Position numbers and translations under genes: made by a program
NCBI GenBank assembly: GCA_031383405.1
Contig: JANMZO010000480.1
Coordinates: 1 to 64,000 of the forward strand
Length of the DNA: 64,000 nucleotides
Direction of reading: 5' to 3'
Origin: JANMZO01 sp031383405
GTDB lineage: Bacteria; Actinomycetota; Acidimicrobiia; Acidimicrobiales; JANYDT01
The notes under the pieces: generated by a model
Seen by the model: only the letters and a program-made list of their open reading frames with translations
Database searches by the model: none
Told to the model about the DNA's origin: nothing
Shown: positions 41,410 to 50,984 of the stretch, piece after piece
How positions within the stretch are numbered: position 1 is the first letter of the stretch
Layout of the letters: every line of letters starts with the position of its first letter

Positions 41410-42642
41410 CTACAACCTTCCGGTCGAGAGACGCTTGCCTGTTGCCGCACCGGCCGCCAATTCCTGATCTGATGTCTTTCGACCAACACGCATCGCCGCA
41501 GAGAGTAGACCCCAAACGGCAGCGATTCCTGCACCCGCAAACAGAAGGTTGCGGAACACCTCGGCCCGGTTGCCCTTGGCCACGTCGCCGGCGGCCAAAA
41601 GAAGCAGCCAGAGTAAAGATGCCGGGATCAGCTTCTTCCAACCCAGATCCATGAGCTGGTCGTAGCGGAAGCGGGGCAGGGTGGCTCGCAGCAGCACGTA
41701 GACGTAGAGAAGCACGATCAGCTTCAGCATGAACCAGAGCGGCGATATCGCTCCGAAGAACGGAACGTCCCACGGGATGCGCGGGCCGCCAAGGAACAGA
41801 GTGATGATCAGCGCCGACATCGTAATGGTGTTCATGAACTCGGCAAGGAAGAAGAACGCGAAGCGCGCCGACGAGTACTCGGTGTGGAACCCCCCAACCA
41901 GCTCGGATTCCGCTTCAACGAGGTCGAAGGGCGGACGGTTGAGCTCAGCAGTCGCTGCGATGCAAAAGATCACAAACGGGACCACCACGGTGGTGGCGAC
42001 GTTCCATCGGTACCCCGACTGGGCGGCCACGATGCCCTGCGTCGAAAGGGTGCCACTTTTCAAGATCACGGCCGCGAGCGAGAGCCCGAGCGCGGCTTCG
42101 TAGCTGACCATGTGCGCACTCGCACGCACGGCCCCCATCAACGGGTACTTCGATCCGCTCGACCAACCGGCGAGCATCACGCCGTACACCGCGATACCCG
42201 ATAGCGCCAGACTGAACAGCACGCCCATCGGGGGGTTGGCCAGCTGAAGGTACGTCGAGTGCTTTCCGTAGTGAACCAGACCACCCAGCGGGATGATCGC
42301 GAACATCAGGAACGCAGGCACAGCGCTGAGGTAGGGAGCCAGCCGGAACACCCACTTGTCGGAGCGCTCCGGGAACAGATCCTCTTTAAAGAACAGCTTG
42401 GTGCCATCCGCGAGGGTCTGAAGCAGACCGAAGGGTCCGGCCCGGTTCGGGCCTACCCGGTTTTGCATCTTGGAGATCGCTTTACGTTCGAACCAGACCA
42501 TCAACATGACACCGACGAGGCAGAATACGAACGAGACCAGGACCTTCACCAAGATGATGAGGATCGGCCAACCCCAAAAATCGAAACCCGCCGAAAACAG
42601 CGGATCACCCTGTTCAGTTGCGAGGATCAGACCCATGCTCAT
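41410..42642 (-). CDS. nuoH: NADH dehydrogenase subunit H (first set)
   Basis: A 410-residue subunit forming the quinone entry channel. Motifs are FERKAISKMQNRVGPNRAGP, FFKEDLFPERSDKWVFRLAP, AGWSSGSKYPLMGAVRASAH and NRPPFDLVEAESELVGGFHT, all standard for NADH-type enzymes. The C-terminus has an actinobacterial extension of about 40 residues. It overlaps nuoG by 4 bp. Confidence 0.96.
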   Translation of the reverse strand: MSMGLILATEQGDPLFSAGFDFWGWPILIILVKVLVSFVFCLVGVMLMVWFERKAISKMQNRVGPNRAGPFGLLQTLADGTKLFFKEDLFPERSDKWVFRLAPYLSAVPAFLMFAIIPLGGLVHYGKHSTYLQLANPPMGVLFSLALSGIAVYGVMLAGWSSGSKYPLMGAVRASAHMVSYEAALGLSLAAVILKSGTLSTQGIVAAQSGYRWNVATTVVVPFVIFCIAATAELNRPPFDLVEAESELVGGFHTEYSSARFAFFFLAEFMNTITMSALIITLFLGGPRIPWDVPFFGAISPLWFMLKLIVLLYVYVLLRATLPRFRYDQLMDLGWKKLIPASLLWLLLLAAGDVAKGNRAEVFRNLLFAGAGIAAVWGLLSAAMRVGRKTSDQELAAGAATGKRLSTGRL

Positions 42643-45317
42643 CCTCCGGTTACCGATTCAAGACGCACTTTTGTGACACCTTCTGTGCCCATCGTGGCGA
42701 CATCGATGAGATCCGCAGCGCCTGGGCCGTGTTGGTTGAACGGCACGAACGCAGCACCTCGCGGCACGCGCTCGTCGGCCATAACCGACAATACGACATC
42801 GGCGGTTTGCGATACGAGTCGGACGTTCGATCCGTGGGTCAACCCGTGGCGTTCGACCTCGCCCGGATTGAGCCGAACGTGAGGCCCGGGAGCAAGCTTC
42901 GCCAGCGACGGACTGGCCTGTGTGATGGTGCCGTGGTCGTAGAGCGTACGGCTCGTCACGAGCCGCAACGAGTACGAGTCGGGCTGGGGAACCACGGCCG
43001 CGGCGGCGTTCGGCCGGAAGCTCACGAGTGGGGGAACCGACAGCGCACCTGGCGCCGTGGCCTCCTTCTCAGGAGCATCCGCACCGGCGGTCGGGGAGGT
43101 ATCGGCGGAGGCTTCGGTGGGTGCGTCAGTGGGCACCGCTGATTCGATCGAAGCCGCCGGTATCGGCACGAGCACGCCGTCGGCATTGCCGGGAGCATTG
43201 AGGACCGTCGCGGTCAGGCCCAGATGCGACGGACACACCGCGGCGATTTCCGCCGTGATGTCCTCCACCGAGTCGAAGCCGAAGTCTTCGCCCAGATTCG
43301 ATGCCATCTCGGCGAACGCCATCCAGTCAGGGCGGGCCAGACCGGGCGCGGAAACCTTCGCCCGAACGTTGCTCACGCGACCTTCGATATTTGTTGTGGT
43401 ACCCGACTTCTCGCCGTAACCGGCGGCCGGCAGGAGAACGTCGGCGAACGCGTTGGATGAGTTCGGCATGGTGTCTATGGCAACGATGTACCCGACATTG
43501 GCAAGAGCCTTTTGGGCAAGTGCCCTGTCAGGAAAATCCGCGAGCGGATCGGCACCGACGAGCACCAGTGCCTTGATCCCTCCACCAACAGCACCGAGAA
43601 GCATCTCGTGGGTGTCAAGGCCCACCGAAACGGGAGCCGCACCCCAGTGTTTGGCGAACCACGACGCTCCGTCAGCCAGGCTCGTGCGCCCAGGCAGCAT
43701 TCCCGGGGCGAGACCCATATCGAGGGCGCCACGAAGATTGGAACGACGCATGGCGGGGAGAAACGTGACGCCCGGGATCCCGTTGTTGAGGGCACCTAGC
43801 GCCTCGACCACCGAGTCGGTCGTTTCGGCCAGCGACGGACGACCAAAAATCACAACAACCCTGCCGTTGCCCCTGCCACCAGCGACCGCAACCCTGAGTG
43901 CTTCTGCCGCGATGTGAAGATCAACTGCCTCCACGCCTCCAACCTGGCGCTCCACATCAACACCCTCGATGAGCGACAGCAGCGAACGAACGACGACCGC
44001 TGCTTCACCCGGCCGGTAGGCAAGGGTCGACGTCGTGTAGGGGCTGAGACCGGTCCGGGTCGGCGACAGTTCGATGATCGGAACACGCTTCTCCGATGCA
44101 TCGCGAAGGCGCAGGAAGAGAACCGGAAGTTCTTCTTTGATGTCGGCGCCCAGAACGATCACCGCCGACGCGCCGCATGCATCGTTGATCGTCGCCGAGG
44201 GGAGACCGAGCCAGGCATGGGCCGGAAGCCCGTCGCCAAGTTGCGCATCGACGTTGTCAGTCTTCACAACCGCCTTCGCGAACTTCACCATCGCGTACTG
44301 GTCCTCATTGGTCAGTCGGGCACCGCCGATGAAGCCGATCTCCGACGGTTGATAGGTACGCAGACGATCGGTGACCTGGCCGAGCGCTTCAGTCCACGAT
44401 GTCCTGACTGCCGCCCGGCCCTTCGCAACCCGCACCATCGGTTGGGCGAGACGATCGGAGGCGCTGATGCTTTGAAAATCGAAGCGACCCTTGTCGCACA
44501 ACCAGCCCCAATTGATCGGGCCTGAGTCGACGCCCTGGACTCGGGTGATTTCGTCGCCGCTCGACTGAACGACCACCCGGCAACCAACCGCGCACGACGT
44601 GCACGTCGACTCGACCTGATCGAGGTCCCAAGGACGGGCGACAAAGCGGTACGGCTCGGCGGTGAGTGCACCGACCGGGCAGATCTGCACAACATTTCCC
44701 GAGAAGTACGACGCGTAGGGGTCGTCGGGAAAGGTGTTGACCTCGGTTGCGTTGCCACGGTTGATGAAATGAATCAGCGGATCGCCGCTCACTTCTTTGG
44801 AGAACCGGGTGCAGCGGTCACACAGAATGCAGCGCTCGCGGTCGAGCAACACGAGGTCGCTGATCGGGATCGGTTTCTCAAAGTGCCGCTTCTCCTCGAC
44901 AAAGCGTGACTCACCCGGACCGAACGTGAGGGTCTGATCCTGCAGCGGGCACTCGCCACCCTTGTCGCATACCGGGCAGTCGAGCGGATGATTGATCAAA
45001 AGGAACTCAAGCACGCCGTCTTGTGCCTTCTTGACGACTTCGCTCTTGGTGTCGACGACCATACCTTCAGCACACGGCTGCATGCACGCCGGCTGCAGCG
45101 ACATGCCCCGTGGGCCCGAAACTTCAATCAGACACATGCGACACATGCCGACCTCGCGCATACGCGGGTGCCAGCAGAACCTCGGGATGTACGTGCCCGT
45201 CCGTTCGGCGGCGGCGATCAAGAGCTCACCGGGATTCGCCTCGACGGCGTGACCGTCGATCGTAACCGTGAGAGTTGTCTTCTTCGGGGCTTCGGGTGCG
45301 GAGGCGATGTCAGTCAT
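42639..45317 (-). CDS. nuoG: NADH dehydrogenase subunit G (first set)
   Basis: An 892-residue large peripheral subunit. The N-terminal [2Fe-2S] domain uses Cys in PRFCWHPRMREVGMCRMC and the following CMQPC. The His-liganded N5 region is HPLDCPVCDKGGECPLQDQ, N4 is RERCILCDRCTRF with FSGNVVQICPVGAL, and the extra N7 site CTSCAVGC is complete. A molybdopterin-oxidoreductase-like domain follows (about 245-650). Near residue 735-760 there is a Thr/Ala/Glu-rich linker, then a C-terminal domain. It is present only in the first cluster. Confidence 0.96.
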   Translation of the reverse strand: MTDIASAPEAPKKTTLTVTIDGHAVEANPGELLIAAAERTGTYIPRFCWHPRMREVGMCRMCLIEVSGPRGMSLQPACMQPCAEGMVVDTKSEVVKKAQDGVLEFLLINHPLDCPVCDKGGECPLQDQTLTFGPGESRFVEEKRHFEKPIPISDLVLLDRERCILCDRCTRFSKEVSGDPLIHFINRGNATEVNTFPDDPYASYFSGNVVQICPVGALTAEPYRFVARPWDLDQVESTCTSCAVGCRVVVQSSGDEITRVQGVDSGPINWGWLCDKGRFDFQSISASDRLAQPMVRVAKGRAAVRTSWTEALGQVTDRLRTYQPSEIGFIGGARLTNEDQYAMVKFAKAVVKTDNVDAQLGDGLPAHAWLGLPSATINDACGASAVIVLGADIKEELPVLFLRLRDASEKRVPIIELSPTRTGLSPYTTSTLAYRPGEAAVVVRSLLSLIEGVDVERQVGGVEAVDLHIAAEALRVAVAGGRGNGRVVVIFGRPSLAETTDSVVEALGALNNGIPGVTFLPAMRRSNLRGALDMGLAPGMLPGRTSLADGASWFAKHWGAAPVSVGLDTHEMLLGAVGGGIKALVLVGADPLADFPDRALAQKALANVGYIVAIDTMPNSSNAFADVLLPAAGYGEKSGTTTNIEGRVSNVRAKVSAPGLARPDWMAFAEMASNLGEDFGFDSVEDITAEIAAVCPSHLGLTATVLNAPGNADGVLVPIPAASIESAVPTDAPTEASADTSPTAGADAPEKEATAPGALSVPPLVSFRPNAAAAVVPQPDSYSLRLVTSRTLYDHGTITQASPSLAKLAPGPHVRLNPGEVERHGLTHGSNVRLVSQTADVVLSVMADERVPRGAAFVPFNQHGPGAADLIDVATMGTEGVTKVRLESVTGG

Positions 45318-45348
45318 GGCTCGTTGATCTCGGGTAGCGCGAAAATCA

Positions 45349-46674
45349 TCAGTGATCGCCCGACAACACAGGGATACGGGTCGGGCTTGGCTTCGCTTTT
45401 GCTATGTACGCTTCATATTCGTTGCGGAACCGTTTCACGGAGCCCGGCAACGCCCCCGCCGCAGCTGACGGACCGAGCGGGCAGATCGTCGTCTGCTTCG
45501 GTGGCCATGTCAGCCCGGGGCTGATGTTGTCGGCAACATCGAGCAGGAGATCAATGTCTTCAGGACGGCCATGACCATCGAGAATGCGCCGATAGATTTT
45601 TTCGAGCCAGTTCGTGCCTTCACGGCACGGCGAGCACTTGCCGCAACTTTCCTTGGCAAAGAACTTCACCAGACGCCACGTGGCCTTGACGATGTCGGTG
45701 GTCTCGTCCATCACCACGATCGCGCCGGAACCGAGCATCGAGCCCTTGCTGCCGACAACGCCCGCATCAAGCGGTGTGTCGAGATCCTCTTCGAAGAACC
45801 ACGGAGCCGAGCCGCCGCCGGGAATGAACGCCTTGACTTTGCGGTCTTCGCGTATGCCACCGGCAAAGTCGTAGAACAACTCACGGAAGGTCGTCGTGCC
45901 GAACTCAACTTCGAACACGCCAGGGTTCTTTACGTGACCCGATACGGCGAACAGACGGGTCCCGGCATTTTTCTCGTTGCCGACGGCCGTGAAAGCTTCG
46001 GCGCCGTTGATCATGATCCACGGCAGATTCGACAGGGTCTCGACGTTGTTCACCACCGTTGGCTGCAGATACAGCCCCTTCGAGGCCGGGAAGAACGGTG
46101 GCTTCAGACGCGGCATGCCACGGTTGCCTTCGAGCGATTCGATGAGTGCGGTTTCCTCGCCCACGATGTAGGCGCCAGCACCCCAATGCAGCATCACGTC
46201 GACACTGAAATCCGTGCCCATGATGTTCTTGCCGATATATCCGCTGGCGTAAGCATCGTTCAACGCCTGGGCCATCCGCTCCTGGGCGTGGGGCATCTCG
46301 CCGCGGATGTAGATGAACGCCTGCGCCGCCCGGATGGCATACGCGGCGATCAACACACCTTCGATCAACTGGTGCGGGTCCCGCTCCAACAAGATGCGGT
46401 CTTTGTAGGTACCCGGCTCCGACTCGTCGCCGTTGACCACGAGGTAACGGGGGAACACGTCTTTCGGAAGGAAGCCCCACTTGGTACCGCAGGGAAAACC
46501 GGCGCCGCCGCGTCCGGCGAGGTTTGCCGCCTTGACTTCGTCGACCACCTCCTCGGGGGTACGGGCAAGCGCCTTGCGCAGACCTTCGTATCCGTCGGTG
46601 CGAAGGTACCCCTCAAGGGTGTGCCCGTCGGCCTGGTCCCAACGGGTTGTGATCATCTTGAGTGGAGCGGGCAT
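45349..46674 (-). CDS. nuoF: NADH dehydrogenase subunit F (NADH- and FMN-binding)
   Basis: A 441-residue subunit and the site of NADH oxidation. It has the FMN motif GRGGAGFPCGTKW, NADH-contact segment GDESEPGTYKDR, WGAGAYIVGEETALIESLEG and the N3 [4Fe-4S] site ESCGKCSPCREGT with the fourth Cys in TTICPLGPS. Its presence marks the first cluster as a true NADH dehydrogenase. It is separated from nuoE by 57 bp, the widest gap in the operon. Confidence 0.97.
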   Translation of the reverse strand: MPAPLKMITTRWDQADGHTLEGYLRTDGYEGLRKALARTPEEVVDEVKAANLAGRGGAGFPCGTKWGFLPKDVFPRYLVVNGDESEPGTYKDRILLERDPHQLIEGVLIAAYAIRAAQAFIYIRGEMPHAQERMAQALNDAYASGYIGKNIMGTDFSVDVMLHWGAGAYIVGEETALIESLEGNRGMPRLKPPFFPASKGLYLQPTVVNNVETLSNLPWIMINGAEAFTAVGNEKNAGTRLFAVSGHVKNPGVFEVEFGTTTFRELFYDFAGGIREDRKVKAFIPGGGSAPWFFEEDLDTPLDAGVVGSKGSMLGSGAIVVMDETTDIVKATWRLVKFFAKESCGKCSPCREGTNWLEKIYRRILDGHGRPEDIDLLLDVADNISPGLTWPPKQTTICPLGPSAAAGALPGSVKRFRNEYEAYIAKAKPSPTRIPVLSGDH

Positions 46675-46731
46675 ATGAGTCCTACGTTGTTAAGCGTACG
46701 TACGAAAGGGAACTAGAAGACGAAGGGAAAA

Positions 46732-47295
46732 TCAGAAGGTCTGTCGTGAAGCTCGCCGGTCAGAGGGAATCGATTGACGAACCTTACCCAGCGAGCCGTG
46801 CGACGGGATATCCGAGCGCCGTCCGGCGCGTATTTCGGTCACCAGCGAATCGAAACCGGAATTGCTCACCCTGTACTCGTAGCGGTAGTTAACCTGCAGA
46901 CACGGTGCCTCCGTACACGCAGCCAGGCACTCCATCTCCTCAAGCGTGAACAGTCCGTCGGCCGTCGTCGCGCCAGCCCGGATGCCGAGCGATTTCTCCG
47001 CATGCTCCAGCAGTTCCTCGCCGCCGACCAGCAGGCACGAGATGTTGGTGCACACGCCCACGATGTACTTGCCCACCGGATGGAACTTGAACATCTCATA
47101 GAAGCTCGCCGTGCCGTAGACCTCAGCCGACGTACAGCCCACGAGTTCGGCGATCTGCACCATCGCGTCCTCAGTCAGATACCCGTCTTGCTCCTGGGCC
47201 AGATGGCACAGCGGAATTGTGGCGCTCTTCGAACGCGGATAATGACCGACGAGTTCTTTGGCGCGTTCGAGATTGGAGGCACTGAAGCGAGCCAT
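46732..47295 (-). CDS. nuoE: NADH dehydrogenase [2Fe-2S] subunit E
   Basis: A 187-residue thioredoxin-like ferredoxin subunit with cluster N1a ligands in GVCTNISCLLVGG (C-x4-C) and CLAACTEAPCLQVNYRYE (C-x3-C). It works with NuoF in the NADH module. The C-terminus is a basic extension beyond the usual fold. It overlaps nuoD by one base. Confidence 0.95.
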   Translation of the reverse strand: MARFSASNLERAKELVGHYPRSKSATIPLCHLAQEQDGYLTEDAMVQIAELVGCTSAEVYGTASFYEMFKFHPVGKYIVGVCTNISCLLVGGEELLEHAEKSLGIRAGATTADGLFTLEEMECLAACTEAPCLQVNYRYEYRVSNSGFDSLVTEIRAGRRSDIPSHGSLGKVRQSIPSDRRASRQTF

Positions 47296-48596
47296 CAGCG
47301 GTCGACCTCACCCAAAACGGGGTCGATAGAACTTATGATCGCGATCGCGTCGGCCATCATGGCGCCGCGCATCATCGTCGGCATCGATTGCAGGTTTACG
47401 AACGACGCGCCTCTCCAGTGCATCCGGAACGGCTTCGTGCTTCCATCGCTGACCATGTAGCAACCGACTTCTCCCCGGGGCGACTCGACAGGCACGTAGA
47501 CCTCACCCGCAGGAACCTTGAAACCATCGGTGAACAACTTGAAATGGTGGATCAATGCTTCCATCGACTCATCGATTCGGCTGCGCGGAGGCGGCGTGAT
47601 CTTCTTGTTCTGTGTGCGGTAATCACCCGTGGGCATCATGTCAACAATCTGGCGGACGATCCGGATCGACTCACGGATTTCGTTGAGACGAATGGCGTAC
47701 CGGTCGAACGCGTCGCCGTGCGTGCCGACGATCACGTCGAACTCGACCGCATCGTAGGCCAGATACGGCATATGGCGGCGAAGATCCCATTCGACACCGG
47801 TCGAACGGAGAATGGGTCCGGTTGCACTAAGACCGATCGCCTCCTCCGGCGTCATGACGCCGACGCCCTGGGTGCGATCCATGAAGATCGGCTGTCCGGT
47901 GAGCAGGGTGTCGTAGTCATCGAGGCGGGGCTCAATCGCTTCACACAACGCCAGACAGTCGTGCTGCCAGTCACTCGGAAGGTCAGCGGCGACGCCACCG
48001 GGACGGATGTAGTTGTGGTTCATTCGAAGACCGGTGGTCTTCTCGAAAAACGAGAGCACCTCTTCGCGCTCACGCCACCCGTAGATCATCATGCCGACCG
48101 CTCCGAGGTCCATGCCGTTCGTAGCCATGAACAACAGATGACTCGCCATGCGGTTGAGTTCCGACATGAGCATTCTGATCCAGGTGGCCCGCTCGGGCAC
48201 GTCGATCTCCAGCAGTTTTTCTGTGGCCAGACTGAAGGCGAGTTCGTTGAAGAACGGCGACAGATAGTCCATGCGGGTGACGTTTGTGCCACCCTGCATA
48301 TAGGTCAGCGTCTCTGCGGTCTTCTCCATACCGGTGTGGAGATAGCCGACCACCGGCTTGGTGCGAAGGATCTGCTCGCCCTTCAGTTCCAGCATCACAC
48401 GGAGGACCCCGTGCGTACTCGGGTGCTGCGGACCCATGTTGATGATCATCGTCTCGTCGTCGCCGAGTTCGATGTCGTAGTCACTCACATCGAGAAGATC
48501 GACATCGCTCACGCCCCGCAGAACGGCCCCTTCTTCACGGAGGAGTTCTTTGGCCGGCGTTTCGAGTCGACCCTGCATTTCCTGGCCGAAGTTCAT
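47295..48596 (-). CDS. nuoD: NADH dehydrogenase 49-kDa subunit D (first set)
   Basis: A 433-residue subunit. NMGPQHPSTHGVLRVMLEL contains the quinone-contact His; VVGYLHTGMEKTAE, RDLRRHMPYLAYDAVEFDV-type sequence and VPVESPRGEVGCYMVSDG follow, and it ends VLGEVDR. It is standard NADH-type NuoD and lies 2 bp after nuoC. Confidence 0.96.
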   Translation of the reverse strand: MNFGQEMQGRLETPAKELLREEGAVLRGVSDVDLLDVSDYDIELGDDETMIINMGPQHPSTHGVLRVMLELKGEQILRTKPVVGYLHTGMEKTAETLTYMQGGTNVTRMDYLSPFFNELAFSLATEKLLEIDVPERATWIRMLMSELNRMASHLLFMATNGMDLGAVGMMIYGWREREEVLSFFEKTTGLRMNHNYIRPGGVAADLPSDWQHDCLALCEAIEPRLDDYDTLLTGQPIFMDRTQGVGVMTPEEAIGLSATGPILRSTGVEWDLRRHMPYLAYDAVEFDVIVGTHGDAFDRYAIRLNEIRESIRIVRQIVDMMPTGDYRTQNKKITPPPRSRIDESMEALIHHFKLFTDGFKVPAGEVYVPVESPRGEVGCYMVSDGSTKPFRMHWRGASFVNLQSMPTMMRGAMMADAIAIISSIDPVLGEVDR

Positions 48597-48598
48597 AG

Positions 48599-49120
48599 CT
48601 ACCTCGCGGTTCCTTCTTTGAACTGCACCGGAATCCGGCCAGTCGCATAGTCCTTGCGCAGGGGATGACCTTCCCAGTTGTCGGGTAACAGGATCCGGGT
48701 TAGGTCCGGATGGCCATCGAAGTTGACGCCGAGCAGGTCAAAGGCTTCTCGCTCCATTGCTTCAGCACCCGGGTACAGGTCGTAGAGCGATGCGACCGTG
48801 CAGTCGGCCTCCGGCACCTGGACCCGCACGCGGACCCGCTCACGCCGGGCATGCGACAGCAGGTTGGCGACCACTTCGAAGCGTTCGGCCGCAATGCCGA
48901 CCGGAAGTTCGCGGGTGTGGTTGCCGAGATAGTCGACCGCGCAAAGATCCGACAGCTGAGCAAAGCCCTCACCCTTCAGCGACCTGACAATCTGGAGATA
49001 GTCAGCGCGCCTAGGATGCACGACCTTCTCGCCCCGACTGTACGACACGGGGGATCCATGAAGAGTCTCGAGGGCAGGTGGTGGGGCTTCTGCGGGAGTC
49101 GAGACATCGGATGTCGACAT
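48599..49120 (-). CDS. nuoC: NADH dehydrogenase 30-kDa subunit C (first set)
   Basis: A 173-residue subunit with the signature EAMEREAFDLLGVNFDGHPD and the terminal GHPLRKDYATGRIPVQF. Length is normal and there is no acidic insertion, unlike NuoC of the second set. It overlaps nuoB by one base. Confidence 0.95.
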   Translation of the reverse strand: MSTSDVSTPAEAPPPALETLHGSPVSYSRGEKVVHPRRADYLQIVRSLKGEGFAQLSDLCAVDYLGNHTRELPVGIAAERFEVVANLLSHARRERVRVRVQVPEADCTVASLYDLYPGAEAMEREAFDLLGVNFDGHPDLTRILLPDNWEGHPLRKDYATGRIPVQFKEGTAR

Positions 49121-49668
49121 TACTTCGGGCGTCCGATAGCGATAGTTGGAGGGGGAACATCGAGGAGAATCGATGCGCCGACACCTGTCTCGCTACGGCG
49201 CTTGGCGATCTCGCCCGTCTCAATCTTCTTGTGAATCGTAAGGATGGCGTGAATCAGGGTCTCGGGGCCCGGAGGGCAACCCGGGGCGTAGACATCGACC
49301 GGAACAATCTGGTCGACGCCCTGCACAATGGCGTAGTTGTTGAACATGCCACCCGACGACGCACACACTCCCATCGCGATGACCCACTTCGGTTCCATCA
49401 TCTGGTCGTAGACCTGACGAAGAACAGGAGCCATCTTCTGCGACACGCGTCCGGCCACGATCATGAGATCGGCTTGACGCGGCGAAGCGCGAAAGACCTC
49501 CATGCCGAAGCGGGCGAGGTCGAAACGCGATGCACCGGTCGCCATCATCTCAATCGCGCAGCAGGCCAAGCCGAACGACGCCGGCCAGACGCTGTTCTTA
49601 CGCGACCAACTGACCAGACTTTCGACAGAACCGGTCAGAAAATTGTGATTGAGATCTTCGAGCCCCAT
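49120..49668 (-). CDS. nuoB: NADH dehydrogenase [4Fe-4S] subunit B (first set)
   Basis: A 182-residue subunit with cluster N2 ligands in GLACCAIEMM, MGVCASSGGMFNN and YAPGCPPGPE. It is the typical NADH-enzyme form. It starts 3 bp after the nuoA stop. Confidence 0.96.
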   Translation of the reverse strand: MGLEDLNHNFLTGSVESLVSWSRKNSVWPASFGLACCAIEMMATGASRFDLARFGMEVFRASPRQADLMIVAGRVSQKMAPVLRQVYDQMMEPKWVIAMGVCASSGGMFNNYAIVQGVDQIVPVDVYAPGCPPGPETLIHAILTIHKKIETGEIAKRRSETGVGASILLDVPPPTIAIGRPK

Positions 49669-49671
49669 GGA

Positions 49672-50142
49672 TTAGGCCGCCTCTACTGGGGGAACAACCG
49701 GCTCCGGACGACCCACTCGACGGATCGTCGACGACGTCGAACGTGCCTGCGTCAGCGTCTTCTCCGCCGAACGCAATGCCGACACCGGACCCCAGTCGAG
49801 GGCGCCATTCGAGATCAGATATGTGAAGGCTACGACCACCGCAGCGGAGAACATGACCATCTCGGTCAAGCCGAAAAGCCCGAGCTGGCTGAACGTCACG
49901 GCCCACGGGTACAAGAAGATGACCTCGATGTCGAAGATTATGAAGATCATCGCCACGAGATAGAACTTGACCGGGAACCGTTCGGCGGGTTCGTGTTCGG
50001 GAACGATTCCGCATTCGTAGGGTCCGATCTTCGCTGCGTTCTCGCGACGCTTCGGACCGAGGAGAGCCGAAGCTACGAACGAGCCGAATACGAAGAGGGT
50101 GGCTACGAGAAACAGCAGAAGAATCGGAAGGTAGTCGCCCAC
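49672..50142 (-). CDS. nuoA: NADH dehydrogenase subunit A (first set)
   Basis: A 156-residue subunit with three helices; the family loop is IGPYECGIVPEHEPAERFPV and FYLVAMIFIIFDIEVIFLYP. A C-terminal hydrophilic extension of about 35 residues (ending VVPPVEAA) is unusual but lies after the last helix. It is the first gene of the 14-gene operon. It starts at GTG 50142, 5 bp after an unknown membrane-protein gene, so co-transcription with the bc region is likely. Confidence 0.94.
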   Translation of the reverse strand: MGDYLPILLLFLVATLFVFGSFVASALLGPKRRENAAKIGPYECGIVPEHEPAERFPVKFYLVAMIFIIFDIEVIFLYPWAVTFSQLGLFGLTEMVMFSAAVVVAFTYLISNGALDWGPVSALRSAEKTLTQARSTSSTIRRVGRPEPVVPPVEAA

Positions 50143-50147
50143 GACAA

Positions 50148-50984
50148 CTACGCCCTCGCCGGCTTCAGGGATGCCATGTGGGCCATCAACTGCTTATCCC
50201 GCTTGTGAAGGCTGAGCACACTGATCACAAACAGCACCATCGAACACATGAAGATGAAGAACGGTGGTTGACGCTTCGTGCCAGCATCCCGGTAGCCGAC
50301 CACGTAGATGGGCTTGGCCGCGGTATCGACAACAAAGGCACCTTTATCGTCTTTGACCGGTTCACCGACATCGTTGGTTTTGTAGGTCTGAATGATCTCC
50401 ACGATGTAGTGCTTGGAGTGAAGAAGACCCATCATCCGGTAGCTCGTAGGGTCGTACCACTTCTCGCCCTTTATTTTTCGGGGCCGGATCTTCAAACGCT
50501 GATCGCCGCCAGTTTCATAGGTGGCGATCGCTTTGTACCGCTCCGCTCCGGTGGCGGGAAAAAGTGCGGCTCCACCGTCTGCGACCGGTTTTTTGAGGAA
50601 GGCACCCAGTGCCGCACTGGAGTCGCCGGCCGTCGTCGAACCAGCCTTCACGACACGCCAGCCCTTGATGTCCATGTCGGGCTTGGCTGGCAGCAGGGCC
50701 ACCTTTTCGATCTGAGCGCTCGACGGGTCAGTAATTGCTTCGATGCCCTTCCACGACGGATCTTTGCCCTTAAGGCCGATCCCGTACATCATCCAGACGA
50801 CACACATCAGTGCCATCCAACCCCAGAATGCGGCATTGGCAAGAAGGAAACCGAGCCGGTTGCCGACGTTCGTGGACAAGATGACGTAGGTGCTCCCACA
50901 AAGGATCAGGAACATGATTCCGGGGAACAGAATGCCCCGGATAGTGGGATCCCACTTCAGAATGGCTAGAACAGCAGAAAGCAT
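50148..50984 (-). CDS. membrane protein of unknown function between cytochrome c and nuoA
   Basis: A 278-residue protein that I do not recognise. It has two N-terminal transmembrane helices (about 17-38 and 45-68), a soluble domain of about 170 residues with Lys-rich segments (RLKIRPRKIKGEKWYDPTSY), and one C-terminal helix near 243-260 followed by a basic tail. The soluble domain is probably extracytoplasmic. No Cys pair, heme motif or iron-sulfur motif is present. It sits 5 bp before nuoA and shares one base with the cytochrome c gene (50984), so it is embedded in the respiratory operon and may be an accessory or supercomplex-linking subunit. That role is inference from position. Confidence 0.7.
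   Translation of the reverse strand: MLSAVLAILKWDPTIRGILFPGIMFLILCGSTYVILSTNVGNRLGFLLANAAFWGWMALMCVVWMMYGIGLKGKDPSWKGIEAITDPSSAQIEKVALLPAKPDMDIKGWRVVKAGSTTAGDSSAALGAFLKKPVADGGAALFPATGAERYKAIATYETGGDQRLKIRPRKIKGEKWYDPTSYRMMGLLHSKHYIVEIIQTYKTNDVGEPVKDDKGAFVVDTAAKPIYVVGYRDAGTKRQPPFFIFMCSMVLFVISVLSLHKRDKQLMAHMASLKPARA

Noticed and set aside
41410..41773. N-terminal extension of the nuoI frame
   Set aside because: The extension overlaps nuoH completely and is not ferredoxin-like. NuoI starts at 41407 next to the nuoH stop.
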